DNA of 64,000 nucleotides from Bryocella elongata (GCF_900108185.1 NZ_FNVA01000006.1:372001-436000), one strand, 5' to 3'; numbered from the stretch's first letter, positions 16,310 through 26,313 are shown. Notes: generated from the letters alone by a model not told the origin. Program-made: numbers and translations.

Positions 16310-19258
16310 ATGAAGCGAATTGCTCTCCTGCTCGCCCTGGCGGCGGCGCTGCCCGCGTGCGCCCAGACCCCGTTGACCTCCGTCACGGCTTCTTCTATCT
16401 CGATGGGCGGAGTCCCTATCGCGCAGGGAACGGTGCGTCTTACGCCCGTCACCGAGACCGGCCAGCCGTGGCCCGTCGTGCAAAGCGGCGGAGGCTTGAA
16501 CGGCCCCGCCGCCTTCTCGTGCTCGCTCGTCAACGGCGCGATCGTTGGCAGCTGCCAGGTGCCCAACGCCTGCGCTACCACGCCGGCCAACATCGACTAC
16601 AACATCGAGATCCGCAACACGGTCACCAGCGCAAGTTTCACTCTGAAGGTGGTGCCCGGTGTCTGCGGTACCAGTTGGCCGCTGGACCGCTATGCGCCGG
16701 CCGCGGCGACCACAACCTACATCGCAGGCCCCCAGGGCGCTCCAGGAGCGAATGGAGCCGTCTGGTGGACCTCCAGCGGAGCCCAGTCGAACGGCGTTGG
16801 CGCAAACGGAGACCTCGATCTCGATATCGTCGGCGGGAACGTCTACGAGCGGATCGCCGGCGTCTGGGTTCTGCAGGGCAACCTCAGGGGGCCACAGGGC
16901 GCGACTGGAGCCGCAGGAGCAATGGGTCCACAGGGGTTGACGGGTGCAACGGGCCCGCAAGGCAGCACTGGACCTGCAGGTGCGACCGGAGCGTCCGGTG
17001 CGGCGGGAGCAACTGGGGCCACGGGAACCGCAGGAGCGACGGGCCCAGCTGGACCCGCTCCTAACTGCACGGGCATCGTCAAGTCGACCAGTGGCACCGC
17101 TGCGTGCGCGGCATCGGCCGATATCGTCGCGGCCGTCGGGGCGGGTGTCTACGACGCGGCCAATGCAGCGGCGACTGCACAAGCGACCGCGATAGCCTCA
17201 TCGCTGCAGCGGTCGTCGAACCTCTCGGACCTTGCCAGCGCTTCGACGGCTCGAACGAACCTTGGCCTCGGCAGTGTAGCCACGCACGCCGCGACGGAGT
17301 TCTTCCAGCTGTCGACCATGACGGCTCCGGGCTTCGCCGTCGCGACGGCCGCTGGGACAGCGGGCCAGGTCAACGGCAATAACTGCGTGCCCTACATGGA
17401 CAGCAGCTCCAGCACCGCGCCGATATGTGGGACGCCACTCAATCTGATCTCAGTCTTCAAGACCACGCTGTGCGGCGGAGCTTCCATGGTTGCAGGGAGC
17501 GCCATTAACCCGTTCGGTGAGCTCCGCGTCGACTGCGAGGCTGGCACACCCTTCTCCGCTACGCAGATGCAGAACGCCTGCAACGATGTCACCAGTTGGT
17601 TTGCGTCGCACTTCACATCCCTGCTCATCGGCTTCGGCCCCGGCACTTACCTCGACCCCGGATGCATCGGGCAGATGCCTGTAAACACGTACCACGCCAC
17701 GACTCACTATCGCGGAGTCGGAGGCGGTGCGGCCGGTGCCAACACGGTGCTATCAGGGACATCACCCGTCACCATCATTCAGGAGACGGGCTCGACGGTG
17801 CCCTCTGTGGCGGCGTTCTACCATGGCGACACTGCGTCCGTGGGCAGTGGCCTCGACCACGTAGAGATAGAGAAGCTCGTCATCGACGCGTATTACGTGA
17901 CGGCAGGGTTGCAGATCGGGGACGTGTCTGCGCCCATCATCCGGGATGTTTCGATCTATCACGCCAAGGGCTTCGGCGCGGCGCTGGCAGACCCGAACGG
18001 CACTCAGGTTGTAGGCCATGGCCGCGCCGTCGAGCACCACATCGAAAACCTCCGCATCGTGGGCGACTCCGATTATGGGCAGGTAGTGAGTTACAACCGC
18101 TGCACCACTCCAAGTGGTGTATGGGCCGGAACAGGCTATACCTGCGGAGGCACCTCCGGGAGCGGAACCTTTGTTGGAGGCAGCTTCGATTACTCGCAGA
18201 ACAACTACAACGGCGTTGAGGTGCACATCACTTCGCTGTACGAGGGCCTGAATGCCCCTTGCACCACAGGCACTCCGGTCGCAACGCCCAACATGACTCT
18301 GGTCAGCGGGACGACGTACACCGTTTCAAGCCTCACCCTTTCGGGCACCGCTTCGGGCTGTAATCTGCCGGTCTATGTCTATGTCACCCTCAAGCCGAAT
18401 GCCACGACGGGCCTTTGGTATCCCGCCAACGCGACGGACTTCGAGGCTGACGGGGAAAAGGTCGAGGGGATATTCGATACCGCCTTCATGACTCTGGGCA
18501 GCGGAGCTCACACTCACGCGCACTGCTGGTCGAGCCCCTGGGTCTGCGCCTATGATGGCGGCCAGAGCCAGTGGATCGCATCGGACTTCGATACGTTCGC
18601 GCACATCGGTTACCTCTGCTATAGCTGCAACTCGCAGATGAGCAAGACGAACTGGGTCTATGCCACAACGCCTGCTCCTGGTGCGGTCAAGATCTATATC
18701 CAGAACTCCAGCTCGGTCATCTCTATCGATGGCGAGACGTGCGGCGGGCAGATCCCCAACCCGGTGAGTACCAACTCGGGGGACTTCGAGTACTCGGGCT
18801 ACTGGGGGTATTACGACGGCCTGCCGTCCGGCATGGCGAACCTGCCGTCGACCTGGACGCTGCACTCCCTTCGATCATGCTTCAACCCGACGCTCGCGAT
18901 GCCTGAGCAGACACCGTCTCTCTCGCTCCCGCTCATCTACCGCGAAGCTGCGCTGACGGTGCAGAGCAACAATATTGACGGCGGCCGTGGCCTCGAGACG
19001 ATCACCCTCAGCGCAAACACCACCTTCGGACTGACGAACCTCACTACGCCGATCCCGTCCCTGCGGCTGCAGATCTGTCAGCCAGCCACGGGTTCGACTA
19101 CGTATACGGTGACCTTCCCGAGCACGGTCCACGTTCCATCATCGGTGGTCACAGCAATCAACGGCATGGCCGTCAACACCTGCGCGGTTTTGGATTTTGC
19201 GAGCTTCAATAGTTCGACGCTTGAACTGTTCGCCGACAGAGAAGGGTTGGCACCGTAG
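16310..19258 (+). CDS. Tail-fibre-like protein with collagen-like repeats and signal peptide
   Basis: 982 residues. Residues 1-19 again form a signal peptide ([19 protein letters not shown]). The next 110 residues resemble the first beta domain of the preceding protein. Around residues 140-250 are Gly-x-y triplets ([16 protein letters not shown] and on, about 20 triplets after a short first [10 protein letters not shown]), as in collagen-like phage fibres that trimerise. The remainder is a long beta-rich, Gly/Ser/Thr-rich region with many Asn and Tyr, possibly a beta helix, ending in a small domain. Last virion gene; nothing phage-like follows it. Confidence 0.7.
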   Translation: MKRIALLLALAAALPACAQTPLTSVTASSISMGGVPIAQGTVRLTPVTETGQPWPVVQSGGGLNGPAAFSCSLVNGAIVGSCQVPNACATTPANIDYNIEIRNTVTSASFTLKVVPGVCGTSWPLDRYAPAAATTTYIAGPQGAPGANGAVWWTSSGAQSNGVGANGDLDLDIVGGNVYERIAGVWVLQGNLRGPQGATGAAGAMGPQGLTGATGPQGSTGPAGATGASGAAGATGATGTAGATGPAGPAPNCTGIVKSTSGTAACAASADIVAAVGAGVYDAANAAATAQATAIASSLQRSSNLSDLASASTARTNLGLGSVATHAATEFFQLSTMTAPGFAVATAAGTAGQVNGNNCVPYMDSSSSTAPICGTPLNLISVFKTTLCGGASMVAGSAINPFGELRVDCEAGTPFSATQMQNACNDVTSWFASHFTSLLIGFGPGTYLDPGCIGQMPVNTYHATTHYRGVGGGAAGANTVLSGTSPVTIIQETGSTVPSVAAFYHGDTASVGSGLDHVEIEKLVIDAYYVTAGLQIGDVSAPIIRDVSIYHAKGFGAALADPNGTQVVGHGRAVEHHIENLRIVGDSDYGQVVSYNRCTTPSGVWAGTGYTCGGTSGSGTFVGGSFDYSQNNYNGVEVHITSLYEGLNAPCTTGTPVATPNMTLVSGTTYTVSSLTLSGTASGCNLPVYVYVTLKPNATTGLWYPANATDFEADGEKVEGIFDTAFMTLGSGAHTHAHCWSSPWVCAYDGGQSQWIASDFDTFAHIGYLCYSCNSQMSKTNWVYATTPAPGAVKIYIQNSSSVISIDGETCGGQIPNPVSTNSGDFEYSGYWGYYDGLPSGMANLPSTWTLHSLRSCFNPTLAMPEQTPSLSLPLIYREAALTVQSNNIDGGRGLETITLSANTTFGLTNLTTPIPSLRLQICQPATGSTTYTVTFPSTVHVPSSVVTAINGMAVNTCAVLDFASFNSSTLELFADREGLAP

Positions 19259-19512
19259 ATTTGCCGCCGTACAACCGGGCTTGATAAGTTGGGGGCATAT
19301 CTGGGGGCATGAATCGATAGCGGAAGCGCGAAAGATGCTTTATGCCTCGCGAGCTTCGACGCGGTGGATTCCAGTCACCGCCACCAATACCTTTTCAACT
19401 TGTCGTTTCTAGACGGTTCGGTTTGCTGCGCACGCGCAAGCCGCATCGCTCCGCATCCCGGGCGGTCCTGTCGAGCCACGGGCGCATCGTGGCGCTGTGA
19501 AAGAATCGCGGC
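19259..19512. other. Gap at likely right end of the prophage
   Basis: 254 bases without a convincing gene between the last fibre gene and the acyltransferase. It contains the direct repeat of TGGGGGCAT and a small hairpin (GCGGTG / CACCGC near 19365-19385). No tRNA could be fitted. This is the most likely place for the prophage attachment site. Confidence 0.4.
19290..19310 (+). repeat. Direct repeat TGGGGGCAT x2, possible integrase arm site
   Basis: Two identical 9-base copies at 19290-19298 and 19302-19310, separated by ATC (period 12). Short paired repeats next to attachment sites are often arm-type binding sites for tyrosine recombinases. The location just after the last virion gene fits that role, but no integrase is in view. 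Confidence 0.35.
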
Positions 19513-20619
19513 ATGTCCCTGCCCAGGCTGAAGGTCGAGTCGAGCGAGTTCCTGCGTCTGGACGTGATTCGATTCGTGGCAGCCCTGTGCGTGGTCTTCC
19601 ACCACTGGAAGTCTTCGCTGCTGCTGCCTGGCCGGGTGGGGCTTCCCGGTGGCAGCGCACTGCCTCGCCTGCAGTTCCTTGAGTTGAGCGTAGACATCTT
19701 CTTCGTCATCTCCGGAGTAATCATCGCCCGGGTGTATGCGGAGCGTGTGACTGACGGCAGAAGCTATCGGCAGTACCTCATCCGCCGCATCGCGAGAATC
19801 TACCCCGTCCACCTGTTGACGCTTGTGCTGATGGCCGTTCTGGCGCTCAAGGCCTCCGCGCTTGGGCTCTCAATCCTGGGAGACGACACCCTGGCGAGCT
19901 TCTTCCGGAACCTGTTCCTGGTCAATGCGTGGTGGAGGTTCGGTCTCAGCTTCAACATCGTTGCATGGTCCATCAGCGTGGAATGGCTGTGCTACCTGCT
20001 GTTCCCGGCGATGCTCTGCCTGCAGCAACGGAAGCAGCGATGGACATGGATCGCGGCGTGCTGCATGCCCATCGTGCTCTCGCTTTCTCCGGTACGGGTC
20101 GGCGAAGGCGTGTTTCACTTTGCGATCATCCGCGGACTGTTGGGGTTCTACGTCGGAATGGGAGCTCAGCTTCACCGGGCTGAGTTGCGCAGGTTCGCAA
20201 TCCCCGGGGCCGTCGTTCCTGTGCTGGCGGCGCTTGCCCTCGGTCTGAGTCTGGCTGGAGTCGCTTACGTCCATCTTTACGCCCTGGCCCTTGCGATTCC
20301 GCTGTTGGCGTTTGTCGCTGACCTGCGGGGTGGCGCTTCGGCGCTCGTCCGGAACGTGGCGCCCTTGAGTCAGCTGACCTTCTCGATCTACATGTGGCAC
20401 GTCCCCTTCGCGACGATTCTGCCGCTGCTCCTTCGCCGGGGGATGGCGCCTTGGGCGTGGAACTCGCTGATCGGTGTCGGCGCGCTGGTGCTTCTTTGCT
20501 TCAGTTACGTGTCGTTTGTGGCCCTGGAGGATCCCGCGCGGAGCTGGATCTCTCGGTTCGCAGGAGGCCGCCGCCGGGCCTCTGCCGTGGAGCGCGAGGG
20601 CGAGCAGATCGCGCCGTAA
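19513..20619 (+). CDS. Membrane O-acyltransferase (acyltransferase 3 family)
   Basis: 368 residues, about ten membrane helices. FLRLDVIRFVAALCVVFHHW carries the family motif with the conserved His, and RRIARIYPVHLLTL the second basic motif. These proteins transfer acetyl or succinyl groups from the cytoplasm onto surface glycans such as O-antigen or exopolysaccharide. It follows the phage fibre genes by 254 bases on the same strand, so it could be a lysogenic conversion gene that changes the receptor, or the first chromosomal gene. The ATG at 19513 lies 6 bases after AAGAAT, a weak -10-like box, and lacks a clear ribosome binding site. Confidence 0.8.
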   Translation: MSLPRLKVESSEFLRLDVIRFVAALCVVFHHWKSSLLLPGRVGLPGGSALPRLQFLELSVDIFFVISGVIIARVYAERVTDGRSYRQYLIRRIARIYPVHLLTLVLMAVLALKASALGLSILGDDTLASFFRNLFLVNAWWRFGLSFNIVAWSISVEWLCYLLFPAMLCLQQRKQRWTWIAACCMPIVLSLSPVRVGEGVFHFAIIRGLLGFYVGMGAQLHRAELRRFAIPGAVVPVLAALALGLSLAGVAYVHLYALALAIPLLAFVADLRGGASALVRNVAPLSQLTFSIYMWHVPFATILPLLLRRGMAPWAWNSLIGVGALVLLCFSYVSFVALEDPARSWISRFAGGRRRASAVEREGEQIAP

Positions 20620-20750
20620 CCGAAGTGGCCGCCGGGCGAACGGGATGGCTCGGTCTGTCGTGACGCCCCGCCGGGATATATGATCTTCTGTTACGGGGGG
20701 CGTCTAACCCCGGTAGTCGCGATTCTTTCCCCTGGAGCCGTACCGTCACT

Positions 20751-21980
20751 ATGCCCAAGAGCCTCAAGATCTCCCTCCTCGCCGTCTCCGTGATGCTCGT
20801 AGTTGGCGTGTTCCTCGGAGTGAACGCGCGTGGCGTGCATGCGGCCGGAGATGCCCAGCAGGAAGGCGCCTACCGCCAGATCAACGTCTACGGCGAGGTT
20901 CTGCAGCACATCGAGACCGAGTACGTGGTCGATCCCAACATGCACAACGTGACCAACGGTGCGCTGCGCGGGCTGCTTGAGTCGCTTGACGCGGACTCCA
21001 GCTACCTCACCCCGGAGGACTACAAGGCCTACCGGTCGGACAAGGGCGGCAAGGCGCAGGTGGGGATCAACATCTCCAAGCGCTACGGCTACGCGACCGT
21101 GGTCTCGGTCATCGCGAACTCTCCCGCAGACAAGGCGAGCATCGCCGATGGCGACATCATCGAAGCCATCGGAACCCAGGACACGCGCGACCTTTCGCTC
21201 GCGATGATCCAAACGATGCTTGAGGGCGCTCCCGGCAGCGAGCTGCACATTGCGGTAATCCGCCCACGCAAGGCCGAGCCGGAAAAGATCACGTTGAGCC
21301 GAGTGATGATCTCCGAGCCGGCGGTGAGCGAGACGTTGTATGAGAACTCTTCCATCGTGTACCTGGCGCCGGGGATCCTCGACAAGGACCACGTGAACCA
21401 GATGGAGCAGAAGCTGAAGACCGCAGCCAAAAGCAACCGCAAGGTGCTGCTGGATCTCCGTGAAGTTTCGGCTGGAAGCATGGAGGAGGGTGTTCGCGCG
21501 GCGAACCTGTTCCTGAAGTCGGGCACGATTGCTACGCTTGAGGGCCAGAAGTTCCCCAAGCAGACGTTCGGTGCGGACGCCTCGAAGGCTGCCGATGCGA
21601 CGTCGCCCCTGGTTGTCCTGGTGAACCGCGGGACGGCCGGTCCGGCAGAGCTGCTTGCGGCGGCGATTGCGGACAACCACCGCGGCGACCTCGTCGGCGA
21701 GAAGACCTTCGGCGAGGGCACGGAGCAGAAGACCTTCGAGCTCTCCGACGGTGGCGCGGTGATCCTGTCGATCGCCAAATACGCTTCGCCCGCAGGCAAG
21801 AAGTTTGAGGATGACGCGGTGACGCCGGCGACGGTGGTGGCTGCGAATGATGACCTCAGCGCGGACAGCGACTCCAGCGACAGCACCACCAAGACCCCCA
21901 CGCCGCCGAAGAAGCCCACTCCGGCGCAGGACAACGTGCTGAACAAGGGCCTGGATCTGCTGAAGGCCAAGGCCGCTTAG
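20751..21980 (+). CDS. S41 (C-terminal processing) peptidase homologue lacking both catalytic residues
   Basis: 409 residues: N-terminal signal anchor (7-24), helical region, PDZ domain (about 100-185) and S41 core (200-350), then a Ser/Thr/Pro/Lys tail. In active CtpA/Tsp enzymes the motif SASASE carries the Ser and TFGKG the Lys. Here the matching stretches are TAGPAE (Gly297 for Ser) and TFGEG (Glu322 for Lys), with the same 25-residue spacing, so the Ser-Lys dyad is absent. It is probably a periplasmic binding or scaffold protein rather than a protease. It is followed by a strong terminator and then by a penicillin-binding protein. Confidence 0.8.
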   Translation: MPKSLKISLLAVSVMLVVGVFLGVNARGVHAAGDAQQEGAYRQINVYGEVLQHIETEYVVDPNMHNVTNGALRGLLESLDADSSYLTPEDYKAYRSDKGGKAQVGINISKRYGYATVVSVIANSPADKASIADGDIIEAIGTQDTRDLSLAMIQTMLEGAPGSELHIAVIRPRKAEPEKITLSRVMISEPAVSETLYENSSIVYLAPGILDKDHVNQMEQKLKTAAKSNRKVLLDLREVSAGSMEEGVRAANLFLKSGTIATLEGQKFPKQTFGADASKAADATSPLVVLVNRGTAGPAELLAAAIADNHRGDLVGEKTFGEGTEQKTFELSDGGAVILSIAKYASPAGKKFEDDAVTPATVVAANDDLSADSDSSDSTTKTPTPPKKPTPAQDNVLNKGLDLLKAKAA

Positions 21981-22006
21981 CCGGGAACAGAAATCTTATG
22001 GGACGA

Positions 22007-22029
22007 GGCCCGGCGATCCGGGCCTTTTT
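22007..22029 (+). terminator. Rho-independent terminator
   Basis: GGCCCGG and CCGGGCC form a 7-bp stem with loop CGAT, followed by five T. It closes the S41-like gene. Confidence 0.9.
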
Positions 22030-22118
22030 CCTTGCCTGATTTGCTCCTCGCAGGCAGCCTTTGCGCCACATCGAAGCGTCCTTTGGCCTATACCCCTGCG
22101 TGGTACCTTGGGAGCATT

Positions 22119-24734
22119 GTGCCGAGTATGCTGAACCTCAACGGGCCGGAGTCTGAAAAGCCCGGCAAAGGCGGCGTCGCCGCTGCGGGCGAACCTGAGC
22201 CCGAGAGCAAGCCGCTGCGACCGGAGCTTGATTTCTGGCGCGCCGTGCGGCGGTTCCCGTTCTTTGAGGCTGATTTCCGCAACCGTCCCTTGGCGGCCCG
22301 GGCGGGATTCGCTCTGCTGATGGCTGCGTCCGCTGTCTTCGGCGTGATGGTTGGGCTTGTCCTGGTGTACTCGATCAACCTGCCGCAGATGGCCGAGCTG
22401 GAGCACTATCGTCCCAGCACGACGACCGAGCTTTACGACGTCCACGGCGAGGTGATTGGGTCGTTCGCGTTGGAGCGCCGCGTCGTCGAGCCCTACAGCG
22501 AGTTCCCCCAGGTGCTGCAGGACGCGATCATCTCCATTGAGGACAAGAACTTCTTCACCAACTCCGGGCTGAACCTGGTTCGCATGGCCGAGGCCGCCTA
22601 CGAGGACGTCCACTCCCACGGGAAGGTTCAGGGAGCGTCCACGCTGACCATGCAGCTGGCCCGCAACCTGTTCCTGTCCAGCGAAAAGACCTACGGCCGC
22701 AAGATCCAGGAGATCTTCCTCACCCTTCAGATCGAGCGGCGTTTTACCAAGGATCAGATCTTCACGCTGTACGCGAACCAGATCTACCTGGGCCGCGGCA
22801 CCTATGGCTTCGAGGCTGCGAGCGAATACTACTTCAGCAAGCATGTGCACGACCTGACGCTGCCGGAGGCGGCTCTGCTGGCTGCTCTGCCAAAGGGCGC
22901 CGAATACTACAACCCGATCCGGCATCCCGAGCGCGCGATGACGCGCCGCAACCTGGTGCTGTCGGAGATGGTGCAGGACCACAAGATCACCCGCGAGCAG
23001 GCCGCCGTCGCGGAGGCTGCGCCTCTGGGGCTGCACATCGAGCCCCCCGCGAACACTGAGGCACCGTACTTCGTCGAAGAGGTCCGCCGCCAGCTGGAGC
23101 GGGACTACGGCGTCGAAGAAGCGCACGGCGCGGGGCTGCGCGTGTACACGACGATGGATCTCGAGCTGCAGCGTACCGCCAAGAAGGCCCTGCTGGACGG
23201 ACTCGCGTCCTATGAGCGCCGCCATGGCTGGAAGGCGAAGATCGACAACGTCAGCGCGGCTTACCCCGATCTGAACAACTACAAGCATCCGGACTGGGTG
23301 GAACCGGTCAAGGTGGGGTCGTACTTCCACGTGCTGGTGACGGCCGTTGCGCCGACGAAGCTGACGGTGCGCCTCGGCCAGCAGGAAGCTACGCTCACTC
23401 CGCCGGACTGGGCGTGGACGCAGAAGTTCAAGGCGACCGATCTGTTCAAGCCGGGCGACATCGCCTATGTGCGCGTGACCGCGGCTCCCGCAGGTGCGGC
23501 GCCCAGCGTCGTGCTGGAGCAGGACAGTGGAGCGCAGGGCTCGCTGATGGCCGTCGACAACTCCAACGGCGAGGTGCTGGCGATGGTCGGCGGTCGCGAC
23601 GCCGATCTCTCGCAGTTCAACCGCGCAACCCAGGCGCAGCGGCAGGTGGGCTCGTCGTTCAAGATTTACGACTACGTCGCCGCGCTTGAGGCCGGCATGA
23701 AGCCCTACGACTCCGTCTCCGACGTGCCGACAACCTTCTACACGCCGAACGGCCCGTACACGCCCCACGACTACGAGCGCGGCAGCTTCGCAGGTTCGAT
23801 GTCGCTGATCGATGCCTTCGCGGAGTCGAGGAACATCCCGGCCCTGAGGCTCGCGGACAAAGTCGGCATCAAGAACGTCATAGCCGTGGCGCACCGCTTC
23901 GGTGTCACGAGCAACATTCCCAACTTCCTGCCAGTTGCCATCGGCGCGGCGGACATCACGCTGGCCGAGCAGGTGGCGAGCTACTCGGTCTTCCCCAACG
24001 ACGGCATCCGCATTCAGCCACATTACATCCGCCGCGTCTCCATGCCGGATGGTTCGCCCGTGGAGCAGAAGACTCCCGAGGTGAAGGAGGTGCTGTCGCT
24101 GGAGACGGCGCGGCAGATGATGATCCTGCTGCAGGCCGTAACGGCGCATGGAACGGCTGCGGCGACGGCCTCGATGAAACATGCTCTGGGCGGCAAAACC
24201 GGCACGACCAACAACTACACCGATGCCTGGTTCCTGGGCTTTTCGCCCAGCATCACCGCGGGCGTCTGGGTCGGGTATGACAGCCGTGTCTCGCTCGGCG
24301 AGAAGGAGACCGGCGCGCGCGCCGCCCTGCCCATCTGGATGGACTTCATGAAGGTGGCCATTGCGGACCGTCCGAATGAGCAGTTCTCGAAGGCAGGCGC
24401 CCCCAAGAAGCAGATTCAGGTGCCGACGACGGACGAAGGAGAGGCGCTCCCGAAGGCAAAGACTGCAGATGACTCGGACGACACAGGCGATTCTGACAGC
24501 ACGGCTCCTGCGGACTCCAAACCGGCGACTCCTTCTCCTTCGGCGCCGGCGCCTCCTCCGGCGAACGATGCGTTGCCCAACGACGAGCCTTCGAAGCCCT
24601 CCTCGGCGGCTCCCATCGTGCGGCAGGCTGCTCCGGTAGCGAGGCCGGCAACGCCAGGCGCGGCTCCCATCGTCAGGCAGACGCCGCCCGCCACGACGGC
24701 AACGCCCAGAACCACAGCGCAGCCTCCGCGCTAG
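22119..24734 (+). CDS. Class A penicillin-binding protein (PBP1-type)
   Basis: About 871 residues from the GTG at 22119, which lies 4 bases after GGGAG; the ATG at 22128 is the alternative. The frame is open back to 22032 but that part covers the terminator. One membrane helix (about residues 60-85) is followed by a GT51 transglycosylase with SIEDKNFF and GASTLTMQLARNLF, then a transpeptidase with GSSFK (about residue 510), SRN and GGKTGTT (about 690). It polymerises glycan strands and cross-links peptides in the periplasm. The last 120 residues are Pro/Ala/Thr-rich and probably disordered; they hold two copies of APIVRQ. Confidence 0.92.
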   Translation: MPSMLNLNGPESEKPGKGGVAAAGEPEPESKPLRPELDFWRAVRRFPFFEADFRNRPLAARAGFALLMAASAVFGVMVGLVLVYSINLPQMAELEHYRPSTTTELYDVHGEVIGSFALERRVVEPYSEFPQVLQDAIISIEDKNFFTNSGLNLVRMAEAAYEDVHSHGKVQGASTLTMQLARNLFLSSEKTYGRKIQEIFLTLQIERRFTKDQIFTLYANQIYLGRGTYGFEAASEYYFSKHVHDLTLPEAALLAALPKGAEYYNPIRHPERAMTRRNLVLSEMVQDHKITREQAAVAEAAPLGLHIEPPANTEAPYFVEEVRRQLERDYGVEEAHGAGLRVYTTMDLELQRTAKKALLDGLASYERRHGWKAKIDNVSAAYPDLNNYKHPDWVEPVKVGSYFHVLVTAVAPTKLTVRLGQQEATLTPPDWAWTQKFKATDLFKPGDIAYVRVTAAPAGAAPSVVLEQDSGAQGSLMAVDNSNGEVLAMVGGRDADLSQFNRATQAQRQVGSSFKIYDYVAALEAGMKPYDSVSDVPTTFYTPNGPYTPHDYERGSFAGSMSLIDAFAESRNIPALRLADKVGIKNVIAVAHRFGVTSNIPNFLPVAIGAADITLAEQVASYSVFPNDGIRIQPHYIRRVSMPDGSPVEQKTPEVKEVLSLETARQMMILLQAVTAHGTAAATASMKHALGGKTGTTNNYTDAWFLGFSPSITAGVWVGYDSRVSLGEKETGARAALPIWMDFMKVAIADRPNEQFSKAGAPKKQIQVPTTDEGEALPKAKTADDSDDTGDSDSTAPADSKPATPSPSAPAPPPANDALPNDEPSKPSSAAPIVRQAAPVARPATPGAAPIVRQTPPATTATPRTTAQPPR

Positions 24735-24834
24735 CCTCTGCCCTTCAGCCGCAGATTTTGCATTCCCATGCCCGGAGAATCTCGTTTTACCCAGTAGAGC
24801 AGCGGAATCTCGCGCGGGCTTACGGAGTGAAGCG

Positions 24835-25329
24835 ATGCATGGAAGATGGAACAGGACGGCAGGGATGGCGGCGGTGGTGATGGCGGTCGCCTGCTGCGCT
24901 CCGATGGCAGGGTTGGCACAGCGTGAGGGGTTCACGGTGCGGGATCCTCTGTTTGCAGGCGTGGAGAGGTTCGCGAAGAACGCGGTCTCGGTGGTTCAGG
25001 TGGAGAAGGGCCCGGTCACGCTCGAGAGGGCGGAAGGGAAGGGCTCCGATGGTCGCCACGGAGCCTCCGATGTTTATGTCTACGAGTTCGAGAAGGAAGG
25101 CGCGTACGATCCTGCAGAGGTGAAGCCGTATGCCGACCGGCTGGGTGCGCAGGGTTGGAGCTGCGAGACCCTGCCGTCGCACCGCAAGCCCGGGGCGTAC
25201 CGCTACAAGTGCCGCCGGCCGCTGGCGGATGGGTATCACGAGTCCGTCGACATCGTGGTGGAGGCGCGGCAGCTGGTCTTCGTGCACGGCATCAGCAATC
25301 ACGAAGACAACGACTCGGGCGACTGGTAG
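24835..25329 (+). CDS. Secreted protein of unknown function
   Basis: 164 residues with a signal peptide (residues 1-29, ending GLAQR). The mature part is a small alpha/beta domain with four Cys or basic clusters (WSCETLPS, YRYKCRRPLADGY) and an acidic end (NHEDNDSGDW). No family recognised. GGAG/GTGAAG before the ATG is a usable binding site. It is convergent with ribF, the two stops being adjacent, and shares no operon. Confidence 0.6.
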   Translation: MHGRWNRTAGMAAVVMAVACCAPMAGLAQREGFTVRDPLFAGVERFAKNAVSVVQVEKGPVTLERAEGKGSDGRHGASDVYVYEFEKEGAYDPAEVKPYADRLGAQGWSCETLPSHRKPGAYRYKCRRPLADGYHESVDIVVEARQLVFVHGISNHEDNDSGDW

Positions 25330-26313
25330 TCAGGGCCGTGGCGCGAGTAAATCGCTCAGCGCGAAGTAGCGCTGGGCGCGCTTCACGTCGCGGAAGATCT
25401 GCGTCTTGAGCGCGTCGGGCGAGTCGAACTTCTGCTCCGAACGCAGGCGGAGCAGGAAGGTCAGCTCCAGCGGCGTGTCCTCGAAGAGGGTGACGGGCTC
25501 AAAGCCGAAGAGGTGCGTCTCGACGGCGAAGGAGTCCTCGCCGAAGGTGGGACGATTGCCCGCGTTGGTTACGCCGCGGAAGAGCTTTGCCTCCGCACCC
25601 GCGCCGATGCGCAGGGTCGTCACATAGACGCCATTCGCTGGCAGCAGGCCGCTGTAGCTGGCGATGTTGATGGTCGGCACAGCGTACTTGGTGCCGAAGC
25701 CTCGGCCATGCGCGGGCGTGGAGTGCACGCTGAAGGGACGGCCCAGCAGGGCGCGAGCCTCGGCCAGCGCCTGCGGCCTCGTCGCAAGATTCTCGGTGAG
25801 CAGAGCGCGGATACGGCTGGACGAGATCGCCCCGCCGCGAGCCATCACGGGCTGATGCGGATGGGCTTCAAAGCCGAGCGTGCGGCCCATGTCCATGAGG
25901 GTTGCCATGCCGCCCTGACGGTCGTAGCCGAAGCGGAACTCCTCGCCTTCGTGCACTTCTACGGCTCCGAGAGCTTCGCTCAGTACGGTTCGCGCGAAGT
26001 GCTCGGCGGTCCAATGACGCAGCTCCTCGTTGAAGGGAAGCACCAGCGTGGCATCGAGGCCGGTCGCGGCCAGCAGCTCCAGATTCACCGGTGTTGGGGT
26101 GAGCAGCTTCGGCGCCTTGTCGGGCCGCAGCAGGACGGCCGGATGCGGATCGAAGGTGACCGCGATGGACTGTGCGTTGAGGGCATGTGCGCGCTCCTGC
26201 ACCGAAGCGATCACAGCCCGATGTCCGCAGTGCACGCCATCGAAGTTGCCGATGGTAACGACGGAGCGGGCAGCGTCTTGGGGCAGCTCGCTCAGCGAGC
26301 GGTAGATCTTCAT
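25330..26313 (-). CDS. ribF: Riboflavin kinase / FAD synthetase
   Basis: 327 residues, the normal length for bifunctional RibF. The N-terminal adenylyltransferase domain has TIGNFDGVHCGHR, with the GxFDGxHxGH nucleotide-binding motif, and GISSSRIRALL-like sequence (GAISSSRIRALLTEN). The C-terminal flavokinase has PANGVYVTTLRIG and GVTNAGNRPTFGED. It makes FMN and FAD from riboflavin in the cytoplasm. It is the last gene of a minus-strand operon with the MBL-fold protein (ATGA overlap) and the DUF1844 protein. Confidence 0.95.
   Translation of the reverse strand: MKIYRSLSELPQDAARSVVTIGNFDGVHCGHRAVIASVQERAHALNAQSIAVTFDPHPAVLLRPDKAPKLLTPTPVNLELLAATGLDATLVLPFNEELRHWTAEHFARTVLSEALGAVEVHEGEEFRFGYDRQGGMATLMDMGRTLGFEAHPHQPVMARGGAISSSRIRALLTENLATRPQALAEARALLGRPFSVHSTPAHGRGFGTKYAVPTINIASYSGLLPANGVYVTTLRIGAGAEAKLFRGVTNAGNRPTFGEDSFAVETHLFGFEPVTLFEDTPLELTFLLRLRSEQKFDSPDALKTQIFRDVKRAQRYFALSDLLAPRP

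Noticed and set aside
16720..17060. Collagen-like Gly-x-y DNA as a VNTR or CRISPR-like array
   Set aside because: The repetition is at protein level with varied codons; no fixed DNA unit or spacers are present, and no CRISPR array was seen anywhere in the window.
19360..19392. tRNA-like 3' end (GCGGTG hairpin followed by CACCAA) as an attachment site
   Set aside because: The loop lacks the TTCRA T-loop consensus and no D-arm or anticodon arm can be fitted upstream.
22032..22118. Upstream extension of the penicillin-binding protein to a TTG
   Set aside because: It would lie directly on the tail of a strong terminator and has no ribosome binding site; GTG 22119 is better.
21996..24935. 979-residue open frame on the minus strand opposite the penicillin-binding protein
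   Set aside because: Shadow frame of a high-GC gene: His/Arg/Leu-rich with no motifs, while the + strand shows full GT51 and transpeptidase motifs.
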